64,000 bases of DNA from Chlamydomonas sphaeroides (lineage: Eukaryota > Chlorophyta > Chlorophyceae > Chlamydomonadales > Chlamydomonadaceae): the NCBI GenBank assembly GCA_001662425.1, contig BDDC01000068.1, positions 65,054 through 129,053 of the forward strand. Reading direction: 5' to 3'. Made by a program: the position numbers and the translations under genes. The notes below the pieces were generated by a model. That model was not told the origin of the DNA, did not search any database, and saw only the letters and a list, made by a program, of their open reading frames with translations. Positions 22,777 to 34,356 of the stretch are shown one piece after another. How positions within the stretch are numbered: the first letter of the stretch is position 1; each line of letters opens with the position of its first letter.

Positions 22777-24277
22777 GGCGGCCCGTGGGTCGGCGGCACG
22801 GTGCACGGCCCGCGTGTGGCGTGCGCCTGGCGCAGGCGCTCGCCGTTGTAGCCGACGCGGCCATTCTCGCCGTGCTGGCGGCGCTCGACCCGTCCCGGAG
22901 AAGAAATGATTGGACACACACTGGAACACGGCGTCGGGGGCGGCCGCAGCGTGCTGAGCGGTGTGAGGTCCGCTTCAAAGGTTGCCTGGCCCTGGGTTGC
23001 TTGGCACGCCACAATTCGGCGCAGCGGGCGGCCGGCGGCCAGGGCTGGCGCTGGGTGAACGAACCGGCGGGCCACCTCCCGAAGGGCTACGATGCGCTGC
23101 TCTGACATGGCAGGTGCCAAGGCGCTTGCTGAGGGCACCGGCCGGTGCAGCCGCTGGAGCGCTGCCATGGCGGCTGGCTGTGTCCGCTCTTCGGTATGCA
23201 GGGGCATGAGGGAAGTGGCCGGGGGGTGGCGGAAGCAGGGCTGGGTACCGCGGGCTGGGGTTGGGGGTGGAGCGCTGTGCTGCGCGCTCGCTGATTGGAA
23301 CTGGAACGAAGACACTCGAGAGACCGCGGCTGCGTTGGCTGTGCTGGGGGACTTTGATCCCAATTCCCGAACCGAGTGACGCCGCGGCCGGGGCCGGCGC
23401 CCGAAGGCCGCTTGCGGCGCACGCCGACGCGCGTGTGGTCCGGCCCTGTCCTGCGGCGCTGAGCGCTGTGAGCAGACGATTGCATTGCACAACAATGTAT
23501 CGGTTGGTGTTTGCATGTAGCGGGTAGATGGCATGCCGCGACACGCGCAAGGGCGGCGAGGCCCCGGCCAGGCTGGGCCTTGCGTGCCCCTAGAGCGGCC
23601 TCGGCCCTTGGGCTGAACCCTATTCGCTGTGCCAGGCTTCTCAGTCTGGGCGTTGTGTGCTGCTACTGCGCGCGGCTGGCGGCTGCACCAGCGGCGCCGT
23701 TTCAGGGGCTTTTCCGGCACGGTTTGCGCGTTATTGCGGCTTCGGGTCGTTGGCAGCGCGTTGCATGTCCTGGCTGCGGCGTGGTTTGATTGCTTGTATT
23801 TGAGGTCATGCATGGGCGGCGGTTGTTTCATGTAGCGGCTACCGGCATCTAGGCGACGCGAAGCAGCTGGCGGCGGCAATTTGGGGTTGGGTGCACTTCG
23901 TAGCTATCGTGTTTTGGGGGGCCCGGCAGCACGGTGATGCGTCGATTTTGCAGTCACTCAGTAGCGCATCACATCAATGTGCCCTTTTTGCAGCGTTGCT
24001 TGCCTGAAGCACGCATGTAACCCGGTTGCCGCTGCGTGCCGGGCACCGAGCTGACTCGACGATGAGCCAGCGACGCCGGCCGTGATCACACCCTGGGAGC
24101 GGCCGACACGCCACCGCTGCTTGACCCGCAGCCGTCACCCAGGCAGCACGGCTGTAGCCCTCCGACCGGCCTCGATCACAACACGCCTGCGGAGGGCCGT
24201 AGCCAGCTCGCCTAGGACGAGACGAACGCAGCGCCAGGCAGCGGGCGCCGACCCGACCGCCCAGCGCGCGGCGAGGC
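22777..24277. other. Intergenic region with second copy of 42-bp repeat
   Basis: No convincing gene. The 396-residue minus-strand open frame here has no recognisable domain and an ill-sorted composition. The first part should be the 3' UTR of the OPR-like gene. The last ~300 bases are the promoter side of the secreted-protein gene. The 42-bp repeat copy lies at 22874-22915. Confidence 0.5.
22874..22915 (+). repeat. 42-bp perfect repeat, copy 2 (downstream of OPR-like stop)
   Basis: Identical to 21172-21213 in the same orientation, with both flanking bases different. It starts 98 bases after the OPR-like stop codon, so it is probably within its 3' UTR. Confidence 0.95.
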
Positions 24278-27094
24278 ATGCCGCCACCCCGCCAACCGAC
24301 CCGCGCGCTTCCGCCCAGCAGCGCAACCGTGCGAGGGCTAGAGCTGCTGCTGCCCTTCATCTTGCTCCAGCTCCTCCTTGCGCCCGGCTGCAGCGCCCTG
24401 TGCACGGCGGCACCCAATTCAGTAACAGCAGGGCCTCCGGCACAGCGCCCGAGGGCACCCCTGCCTGCTGCCGCCCCAGCCCCGGTGCCAGCCGCAGCCC
24501 CAGCGCCGGCCAACCCTGGCCCTGGGCCCGGGCCCGCAATGCGCCGCCTGCACCAGCTGCTACTCGCTGCCGGCTCCGGCCCCGCGCCCGCCTCCGACTT
24601 CTCCGACCTCGCAGCGCTGGGCGCGCCGGGGGCCGCCGCCGCCGGCCTGTCGGCCCTGGCAGCGCGCAACCCGGCCTTCGTCGGCGCTCTGGAGCGGGAG
24701 GCAGGCGGCATGATCATCCCTCAGGGCGGCTCGCTCGGGGATGCGAGCATCGGCCAAGACGTGGTGCCTCGCGGCCCGGGCTCTCAAGGGCGCGGAGGCG
24801 GAGGTGGGATGCCAGCAGCCGTCGGCGGCGGCGGCGGCACAGGGGCTGGAGGCGCGGGGCCAAGGGCGGCGCCGCGGCCGCAGGGCGGGCAGGTGCAGGC
24901 GCGGCAGGTGGCGCCGTCGAGTGATGACATGATGGGCCTGATCCTGGGGGACTCCCTGACCGCGTCGCTGCTCAGTCCTGGCATGATCGCATCCATGCAG
25001 CTGCAGCTGCAGCAGCAGGAACGGCCGGCGGCAGGCCAGGCGGCGGCGGCGCCAGCGCCGACACGCACTGGCGCGGCGGCGGCGCCAACGCGGACAGGCA
25101 CACCGGCGGCGGCTGGGCGCGCTGGCGGCGGTGGCGGCACGCCGGGCTCAAGTGGGCAGGCGGTGGTGGAAGGGCTCCGGCAGCGCTGGTCGGACAGCTG
25201 GCAGGGCGCTGCGGCCGGCGGCGGCGGCAGCCTGAGCAGCTCGGGTGGCGGCGGTGACGGCAGCAGCGGCGCCAGTGGTCGGGGCAAGGCGGCGGCCGCG
25301 ACCGGGCGGGGCTCGGGCGGTGCGCGAGGGGTTGCCGCTGGGGAAGCAGACACGGCCGCCGACGGCGGACCTAGCTCGGGTGACGTACTGCTGGCTCTGT
25401 ACGATTTGTACCGCGGCAGCGGGGCGTACGGCAGCCCGGGCGGCGCTGGTACGGCAGCAGGGGCATCACCCGGCGCCGCCGGCGCGCTCACAGATGACGA
25501 GTACGACAGCGACACGTACGGCAGTACGATGCTGGGGCCGGCCGCTGCGGCGGCGGCGCCGGGGCTGCGCAGCGCAGCGCCGGGAGGCGGCGGCGGGGCC
25601 GCTGGCGGTGGCCAGGGCGGCGGCGGAAGCACGCCTGGCGGCGGTGGCGGCGGCGGCGCTCCCTTGACGGCGGCGGACGAGCAGTTTCCCTTCTGCCAGC
25701 CGCCGTACCTGCTGTGCGCCGACCGAGATCTAGTCACATTCCTGGGCGTCACCACGGACCAGGTATGGCAAGAGCCGTGGCCTGAACAACCGCGCGCCCC
25801 GGCCCGCAGCTGTGCCGACACCCGATGGCTAGCTCGGCCCGTGTGCCGCTGCCTGCCCGCTCTCTGTCCCATGCAACGGACAGGTGGTCTTCACGCCCAC
25901 GGTGCTGCAGTACGCGGGGATCGGCGCCATCGGCCAGGTGCGGCACGTGCATCACGGCATGACGGAGCGCTGCCGGCACCCCCACCGGCACTCCCAGTCC
26001 CACGCCCCAGCCGGTCTACAGTGAACGCCACAGCCTTTGCGCCGGATGAGGCTCACGCGGCGACGCCCGCGCTCAGGCGCCTTCCTCCCTCGCTGCAGCT
26101 GCCCCAACCAGCCCCTATGCTAGACTCCACCCTCCTCGCCGTGCCCCCGCCCGCCGCCCCCCGCCTGCTGGCCGCCGCAGCGGGGCCTGACCACCACCAC
26201 CCGGCCCAACCTGTACGACGGCACCCGCACCGACGCCCTCACGGCGCCCAGCAGCCTGCGCTTCTCCTCCAACGTTGGCCTCAACGCGCTCAACGGGGTG
26301 CTCAGCGAGTCGCTGCTGCTTGCGGTGAGGGTCGATGGGGCTGTCGAACCTGCACGCGTTCCTGTGGGGGCCCGAGGGCCGTCGAGGGCTGGCGGCTACG
26401 GGCGCTGGGCCCGCTGTCGGGCCACTGCGCCCTGGCCCATCATCTCAGGTCCCGCCTTGACTGGGCGGCGAATGGGCCCAGCGTGCCGCGCTGCCGCCTT
26501 GCCCCTCGCTGCGTAGTCGTCCGTACCAGAGTCATTTGGTTGAGAGCTCCTGCGCTGCCGTCCCCGGCAACGGGCCGCAGGGTCTGCGCGTCGACAAGGG
26601 GCCCAAGGGCCGTCTGCTGCCCAACTCCATCACCTGGACGGGGCTGCAGAACACGGGCACCTCCACCGTTGACCGCGTTGACTACAAGCCCAACCGGGTG
26701 ATCACAGGTGCGCGGGCCCATGTCTTGAGCCGAGAGCTGTGACCCGGTGCCGTGTGCCGTGTGCCCCGCCAGTCCAGATGCCGCCGGCGGTGCCGGGCTC
26801 GGTTGATTGGCGCGTTCTCGTCGTGTCTTCGCTCCAACGATTGGCGCCGCCCCTGCAGTCAAGCTAGCAGCTTCCCTCACGTTCACTGTTACACGTCAGG
26901 CTTCAGTATTTCGATAGACAAGCAGCTTGCTGCCCCGCCTGCACGACCCGGGATCGCGCGCAGGCACGGGCCCCGGCTTTGCCGTTACTGCCGTCAACTT
27001 CGGCGTGCAAGGCAACTTCCTCATCCCAGGCGGCCTGGGCGCCACGTTCACACCGGGCGTGCCGGCGGCGGCCCCCGCCAACACGCCGCTGTGA
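24278..27094 (+). CDS. Unrecognised secreted Gly/Ala-rich protein
   Basis: Five exons close in phase (24278-25762, 25884-25937, 26181-26324, 26581-26707, 26964-27094) to 646 residues. The N-terminus has a clear signal peptide: a basic start, then LELLLPFILLQLLLAPGCSA. Residues ~60-460 are low-complexity Pro/Ala/Gly-rich, with poly-Gly runs. The C-terminal ~190 residues look folded and carry the likely functional part: EQFPFCQPPYLLCADRDLV, FTPTVLQYAGIGAIGQ, TRPNLYDGTRTDAL, LRFSSNVGLNALNGVL, LPNSITWTGLQNTGTSTVD, GPGFAVTAVNFGVQGNF. Few cysteines. The composition suggests an extracellular-matrix or cell-wall protein, but no known matrix family (pherophorin, gametolysin) was recognised. The function is unknown. 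Confidence 0.68.
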
Positions 27095-29065
27095 TCAGCA
27101 AGGGGGCGAGGGGAGGGGGTTGTGCGGTGTTGGGATCGGAGGAAGGGGGTGGCACGGGCGCCACGGGCGCTCGGGCCGCGGCGTCAGGGCTGCGCTGTAG
27201 TGGCGGCAAAGGTAACGCAGGGGCCCGTTGGCCACAACCGGTGCGAGATGGTGGTGGGGGGCCATCCGCTGGCGCCTGCTGTGCGGGCGGCAGTGGGTGG
27301 GGCAGCTGCAGCTAGGGGCCGACATGCGAGATGGTATGTAGGGCCGGTGGCAGCACGGCCGTGGGATGTGGGTTGGCGCGGGACCCCTCGACCGATGCAG
27401 GCACGGGCTTCGTTGGTTGTGACACGTAGCCAGAGTGTGAGACTGGATGCGGTTTCACCTAGCGTCGACCGGTTGGAGGCGGCGTCTGAAGTCCCGGGCA
27501 AAGGCTGCCAGGCGGCGCAGCGGGCGTGGAATGTGAGCAGCGGCGGCGGGCGCGTGAGTCAGTCAATCCAATCCAGGGGGACCTCGAATGTTGGCACCAT
27601 CCGGATAGTGATCCGAGCTGTTTGCCGAGTGGGGCGTGGCAGGAATGATATGGCAGCCGTCCATTACATGCCACGGTGCCGCGGGCGCATTGCGCCTGGC
27701 CCGGCTTGCCCCTGCTTTGTCGTGACTTGCCGCTTAGGCCAGCCGCCCCGTGCGCTCGCCCGGCGCTCGGTAAGGATCGCGCCTGCCCTATGGCGGCCAT
27801 GCGCGTGCGGCACCGTACTACAGCGGATGCGGTGACGCTGAATGACTATTTGAGATGCTAGTGGAGGCTATCTAGCCGCAGCTACTACTGGTGATTGAAC
27901 ACCCTAGGCCCTCGGACATGAATCTGGCTGCCCCTGCCTGCCGCACATGCACACACACACACACGCGTCCCGTCCCCAGCCGGCACGACACATAGGCAAA
28001 ACGAGGGGCGGCCCTGGCGCGGCTCGGGCGCCGGGCAAGCGACGCGGCAGGTTGCCCGGCCCATGCACTGGGCACGCCCCTCTCGAGGTACAAAAAGAGT
28101 TCGAACATACTAATAGATACGCAAGAAGAGAGACATCACGCCGGCGCCCAGATGAGCACGATCCATAGCCAGCCCGGACGGATTGCCCAGCGCACAGCTG
28201 CCGAAAGCGCCCGTAAGCAGCGAAACACGGGCGAACAGCAGCCCGATCGCCGCGACGCGGCCTCCCCCGGCCGCCCTCCTCGGGTGGGCCTGCAAGCAAC
28301 CTGCGCCTCCTAAGAATGACACAGACCGCCGCCATGCGCCATGCCGCTTGCCCACTCCTCCCTCCGCTCACGGAAGCGCGGCGCCCCACAGCCGCCGCAG
28401 CTGCGCCGCATGGGGCGCGCTGTGCCCCCAGATATCCCAACATCCGTGCACCGAGCCACCTGCCTGCGCCATAATGCCTGCTGCAGCATATCGCCCCCTC
28501 AATACCCCCGAACTCATGCTCCCGGCCGCTTTCTAATGGTCAAAAGCAAGTCCACGCACCATCCCAGGGCGCTGCCGCATGCAAGCCTGTGTCAGCAACC
28601 GTCTTCTGGGCCGAAACTTCGCCGCCCAGAGTGGCGCACGCAGCGATGGCTGCGCGCAAAGGACCGGCACAAACCCCAAACTCGCACATCCTTCGCAATG
28701 ACTACGTGCTCGGCAATGATCATGGCCGCGCGCCTAGCTTGTACGCACCGGCGCTGGGGAGTCAAAACGCGCGAACCGACACGGGACGAAAGTAAAGGGG
28801 CAGCCCCAGCGTGGCGCAAGGGGTGAAGCCTGCCCAGGCGCAAGCACGCCGAGGACACACCTCCGGCGAAATACACGGACACCAAACTGCGGCGGCTACC
28901 AACGCGCAGCACGCACAATTGAAACATGCCGCCAGATGACACGACCCCTAAGCAGCGCAAGACGACAGTCAACAATCTTATTTGCAGGATGCACAACCAG
29001 GCACACGCTACGCGCCGGCTGGCGTCGAGCACCGCCCCGCCGCCGGCTGCGCAGCCACGTGCGCC
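27095..29065. other. Intergenic region between convergent genes
   Basis: No gene supported. It should hold the 3' UTRs of the secreted-protein gene (+) and of the minus-strand VARL-like gene ending at 29066. Several short ORFs lack domain or splice support. A (CA)n microsatellite lies at about 27947-27965. Confidence 0.5.
27947..27965. repeat. (CA)n microsatellite
   Basis: About eight to nine CA dinucleotides in a row in the intergenic region. Confidence 0.9.
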
Positions 29066-32000
29066 TCAGCAGCAGCCCACGACACAGAAGACGTCGCCGG
29101 CGGCGCCGCCACCGGTGACCAGCTGGTCCCACGCCGCCGCCGCGGCGCCACAGCCAGCAGCGGCGTCGGCATGCAGGTCGGACTCCGCCGGGTCTACCAG
29201 GAGTGAGTCCAACCAAGAGTCCGCCTCCGCCTCGGCGCCTCCGCCGTCCGCCTGCCACACCGCGCCGCCACTCTCGCCGCCAGAGGCCTGCGCCTGCAGC
29301 TCCAGCGACGAAGTGAGGTCGCTGCTGCTGCCCGCCACCGCCGCCGCGCGCGACGCCGCAGCGGCGAGCGCGCGCGTGGGCACGGCACCGGCCCGCGGCA
29401 GCGGGGACACCACCATCGGCGCGGCGGCAAAGGCGGCCAGGCCAGGAGCGGGGTCCGTGGCGGGCAGCTCGCCAGCGTCACACACGCCGCCGGGCGTAGC
29501 AGGAGCGGGCTCTTCGTGGGCGCGGTGCCAGGCGAGCAGGCCGCAGCAGTCCTGCTCGGCATCCGCGAATGGCGCGAACGCCAGGTCCAGCGCCTGCTCC
29601 GGCAGCAGCAGGCTGCAGAGCGGCTCGGCGCGGGGGCGCTTGGCTGCAGGCGCCCTGGGCGAGGAGAGCTCCACCTCCGCAGCCGCAGCCGACGCCGGCG
29701 CGAAGGAGCTGCCGCAGCTGCCGGCGGCGGTGGCCGTCACGCCGGCGAGCAAGCCCCCGCTGTCGCTGCGGAACGGCTCGTGCAGCATTGCGGTGGCGGC
29801 GGCGGCCGAGGCCTTCCGCTTGGCCCGCGTCACGGCCAGGACGGTGGGCCCGGCAGCCGAGCACGGCAGTGCGGGGGGCGCCAGCGTATAGCCCAGCGGC
29901 AGAGCGCCCGCCGGGCCGACGCTGCTGCTCCAGCTGCGGTCCAGCTGCTCCGCGAGGCTGGCGCCGTCAATGCTGTCGGTGCCGGCCATGCACATTGGCA
30001 GCCCCTGAGCGTCCGACGGCGGCGCCGCCGACATGTCGATGTTCAGTAGCAGGGGCGCGGCGCTGGCGTCCCAGCTGGCCGGCGCGGCGCTCGGCAGCCC
30101 TGAGGCGAAGCCGCCGAGGCCCCAGGCCGCGCCGCCGCCAAGGCTCAGCCAGGGGAGCTGCGGCGGCGCGCCGCCCGCGCGCCTGCGTGCAAGGGCCGTT
30201 GGCCCACGCGAGCGCTGCAGGGCGATGTGGGTCGGGGCGTTGAGCGCTGGCAGCCGCGCCGCGCTGCTTGGCATCGTGCCCGCGCCGTGCGCGCAAGCGT
30301 CCGGGGCTGGCGCCGCGGCGGACTGCAGCAGCAGCGGCACCGTCGAGGTTGTGCCCAGGAGCAGGTCCGGGCTCGAGCCCGAGTAGCAGCCGAGGAGGCT
30401 GCTGTCTGGGAAGGTCGGGAGTCGCTCAACGGGCCCAGAGCAGGCTGCGAGGGCCTCCAGCAGGGCCGCGGGGAGCAGCGGCTCCGCGGCGACGATGTGG
30501 GTCGGCAGGGGGAGGTACTGGCCGGACTCGGCGGGCAGCGGCAGTGGCAACGCCGGCACGTGCAGCGCCGCGGCCTCAACCTCAGCGTGCTCGTATGGGC
30601 TGACGGCGGGCAGGTGCAGGACCGGATCTTGGCAGCTGGGGGCGGCGGGCGGGGTCTGGTCGCTCTGGGCGTCCGCCGTGGCGTTGCCGGCCGTGGCGTT
30701 GGCGTCGGACGCAGCGCCCTCGGAGGGGCTTGACAGCTCCGGTGCCGCGCCGACGGCAGCCAGCTCCTCGCAACTCCGTGCGCAGGCCTGCGGACGGGCG
30801 TGGGCAATGCAAGCCAGACCTCCTCAGTCCCACGTTTAACCACAGGCATGCTTGCCTTGCCAGGAGCGCCACCATGGTAAATGCTCGCTCTCACCTGCTC
30901 GTGTCGCGGCAGCCGGTCCTCCTGCTGCAGCTGAAGGCAGTCCAGCTGCCCCGCCGGCTCCGCCTGCGAGCTGCGCAGGTCAGACGCGACGACGGGCAGT
31001 GCGGGCAGCATGTCCGCGTCGCGCTCAAGCGGCGCGGGGACTACGTCTGCGGGCTCGTCTTGGTCCGGCTCTTCGTCGCCCTCCGCCATGTCCATCTCCA
31101 TCTCCATCTGCCGCTCTGCCTCGGCCTCGAGCTCTTCCGCCTCGCTGTCGTCCGATGACGAGCGGCGACGCTGCGCCGCGCCAGGGCCGGCCTTCCGGGC
31201 TGCTTTGCGGCTACCGGCGGCCTTGCCCTTGAGCTTCTGGCGGTAGGCCACGAAGTATGCCCTGCCATCCGAATTAATAAGAGAAAAGAGTGGTCAGCTG
31301 GGGGGTTTTGCGCAAGAGGCGGGCTGACACCAAAGAACGGACAGGCGGGTCCGTAAGGCGACCGCGACGGCGGGACGGCAGTTGCGGCGGACGCAGACGC
31401 AGATGCATTGGTGCACAACCCATAACCGCTACGCAGCGCCTCAATTCAATGAACATATGTAAACCATTCACCTATTCCGCTCCGGGTCACGCCGTCCCTT
31501 GCTGTGCTGCACGATGTCCTCGATCGTCAGTTCCGGCCTCCAGGTCGGATTGTCAGCACGCCAGCTGCAGGGTTACAGGGTGGATAGCGTTTCAGCTAGT
31601 GGGCAGGCACTGGACAGCACAAGGGTGCTGCGTTTTAGATGGGTATCGGGGGGGGGGGGGAAATCCGTCTGCACGTTTCTGCCCNNNNNNNNNNNNNNNN
31701 NNNNNNNNNNNNNNNNNNNNNNNNNNNNNNNNNNNNNNNNNNNNNNNNNNNNNNNNNNNNNNNNNNNNNNNNNNNNNNNNNNNNNNNNNNNNNNNNNNNN
31801 NNNNNNNNNNNNNNNNNNNNNNNNNNNNNNNNNNNNNNNNNNNNNNNNNNNNNNNNNNNNNNNNNNNNNNNNNNNNNNNNNNNNNNNNNNNNNNNNNNNN
31901 NNNNNNNNNNNNNNNNNNNNNNNNNNNNNNNNNNNNNNNNNNNNNNNNNNNNNNNNNNNNNNNNNNNNNNNNNNNNNNNNNNNNNNNNNNNNNNNNNNNN

Positions 32001-32118
32001 NNNNNNNNNNNNNNNNNNNNNNNNNNNNNNNNNNNNNNNCAATGTCGGTCTTGCTCGGGCGCCGCTTGTGCTCAAGAAAGAAATCAGACCACCACGAGTT
32101 GAAGGGCCCGAAGAAGCC
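29066..32118 (-). CDS. VARL/RegA-like candidate transcription regulator (first of tandem pair), 5' end and part of domain missing
   Basis: Three exons are supported: 32118-~32040 (running into the gap), 31261-30895 and 30787-29066; the last two join in phase. The first follows a TTTTCCCTCAG acceptor and reads GFFGPFNSWWSDFFLEHK then RRPSKTDI. The second opens AYFVAYRQKLKGKA. These are the two ends of the domain seen intact in the next gene (FSTWWRSRH...RPT and LKEYFREYRKKRK); the middle lies in the 355-base gap. Next come a basic patch then serine/acidic run (RRRSSSDDSEAEELEAEAE), a Met/Glu-rich acidic run, and a long Ala/Ser/Pro-rich, probably disordered tail containing KRKAS and AAKRPRAE basic patches. 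This is the layout of volvocine VARL (regA-like) nuclear proteins. The assignment to that family is by eye. The start codon lies upstream of 32118 and was not found. Confidence 0.66.
31685..32039. other. Assembly gap (355 N) inside VARL-like domain region
   Basis: Run of undetermined bases. It is preceded on the plus strand by a run of twelve or so G (31650-31661), a likely sequencing stop. It hides the middle of the conserved domain and at least one exon of the 29066-32118 gene. Confidence 1.
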
Positions 32119-34356
32119 CTGAGGGAAAAGGGAAACCAAACCGCCGAGACCAGCCGGGACAGGGCCGAGCGTTGGGTTGAAGCTGAGACGTGTCCCGGAT
32201 TCCGTGTCGCAGAATAAGTGATACGAACAATCGCAATAATAGGCAGCATCGTTCCTGTCTTTCGCAGTGCTTGGGAGCAAACGGCATATCGTCGCGGTGA
32301 TGTAACCGACACCGCGGTGTCTTTTGGCGGGGCTAGCCGGTCCGCAGGGGCTGCTCCCAGTTTCCCTACAGTTGCCATCAAGCATGCGTCGACGATCACT
32401 TAGGACTTGCCATCGGCCGGCGACCGCCGCGCGACATTTCGCGCGGGCGCTAGTTGATGTTGAGGTGTTGAGCTTGCGTCCTGCCGAACTGTCACGCCAA
32501 CAAACGAAAGCGCTTGACCACGACGATGATGTGCGTTGTTTGCGGTGGGCCGTGCCCGCCCAAGTCGCAAAAGTCAAAACAAGCAGCAACGCGCAGCAGC
32601 GCGGTGTGAGAGGCGACGTGGTGTGAAGAGCACTGTTTTCAGGTGCACAACGCAGCGGTGCGCCCCGTGCACGCGACGTGAAGCGAGGCAGCAGCTCGGC
32701 AGCAGCAAACGTATCGTCGAAGGCTGCTCAGCCTTATAGGAAGCTGACGACGGCAGCCAACGCTGTCCTTTATATTGTGGCCATGGCAATTGACGCCCCT
32801 GAAGTGCTGGGCAGCAGCATGCCGTACAGCGGGTGGTGTGCACCCGCGCGATTCCCCGCCGCGCCATGCATCACACCATCGCCCCTCGCTATCGGGTGAG
32901 CCCTGCCCCATGCAAGGCGCGATTGCTGACTCGACTGGCCTTGAGCCTCACCCAGGGAGTTGACATCCCGCTACGGCCGTACATGCCTAAGCGCACTGGC
33001 TGCCTATGCCCCACCCGGTGCCTCCATGCCTGGACCCCACGGCAGCTCTCCCGTTTCGCCTGCTCGACCCTGTCAGGCCCTGTCTCGCAAGGCCTGGCCA
33101 GCTTCAGGCGGCACCCACTGCTGTAGGCTCACGTGCTGACCAGGCCAGGCTCTGAGGAGCTTGATACGGAGGGGCTTTCGTGTCCACAGGAGAAAGGGGC
33201 TATCGGCGACAGGAGCATCGTGGGGCTGCAGGAAGGACCTCATGCACCGAAGATACACAGGGCTTGCTCAATACGCTTTGCTGCCACGCACGTAAGTTAC
33301 GAGCCAGCGCTGCAACTGGTGTTGCTGCCTTGGGGCCTAAGGTTCGAGCGGCTCGAGCCTTAAGCCGGAAGTTATCAGATTGAGTTGCCACGCGTTGCCA
33401 CAGCCGTGCCACACCTGGCTGAAGAACTTACCCCACCTCACCCTCAGGGCATACTCGACTTGCTGCTCCCACGCACGGACCTGTGTTAGCCAGTCATTGG
33501 ACACGATTGACGTTAGTCACGATACGAGGCTTTGTTAAAAATACCCTTTCGCAGGGCAGTGCATGGCTAGCCTAGCCCGTCATTCATGTTCACGACCTGC
33601 CGTCAATGCACGTCCGGCCGTAGCTATGGGACCACGTTTCCTGCTAGTCACACCAGCCCTGCGGTCCTGCACATACACACCAGTACACACACGCCCTTAC
33701 TTAGCCAGCTCCTAAACCCTCGTGTGCCTCGCAAGCGTCAGCCACACCCCACACATCACGTCTTCAATTCTCGGCGACTAGGTCCAAACACTTGCCACAA
33801 GCACAACACAGGGCGCCTATAGTTGTCGCGCCATGAGAGCCGGGATCACGAAGTTGCGGAACAACGCAAGAAGCAGGGCAGGATGAGAGGAGAGCGTGGG
33901 GCTGAATCACCACCATGCCACTGCCCTCCCCGCGTAGACTATCGGCCATCTAATAATCAGTCCCGTTACTGCTAGCTCAGGCTTCTCGCCGCTGCAACAC
34001 ACACACGCACGAAGCCGTCACAGATGCGTGCATGCACCATACGACGGAGCGCCTTCAAGTGTCATACCTCCCTCCATGATGCAAATCCCAGGGCGGACAG
34101 CACTCCTGCATATGAAGCGCTCAGTGTAATCACGAGTGCTCCGCGTCACGCAGGGCAGCTCCAGGCCCCAGGATCACAAGAACGCCCCGATGGGCCTGCA
34201 CAAAGTTTTGTCCGCCAAGATCACAAGTCTACTATCATCCAGTCGTTCGGTGAACGTTCCCAGTGACGCCTGACCACCGGGCCGCATCATCACTTTATCC
34301 GAACATGCGCGCCAGGGTTGGCCCGTCCGCATGCAAACATATCTCGTCTCGCTGGA
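32119..34356. other. Region between the two tandem VARL-like genes
   Basis: The left part (to about 32400-32600) probably contains the unseen 5' exon(s) of the 29066 gene. The right part should be the 3' UTR of the 34357 gene. No other coding signal was found on either strand. Confidence 0.45.

Noticed and set aside
22689..23879. Minus-strand open frame of about 396 codons downstream of the OPR-like gene
   Set aside because: No domain, no splice support, crosses the OPR-like last exon, and composition is erratic.
26860..26930. Possible exon reading VKLAASLTFTVTRQ in the secreted-protein gene
   Set aside because: It hits a stop soon after and no donor restores the last exon's frame. Splicing 26707 directly to 26964 keeps phase.
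33290..33365. GGTTCGAG word considered as the T-arm of a tRNA gene
   Set aside because: No matching acceptor, D or anticodon stems could be drawn around it.
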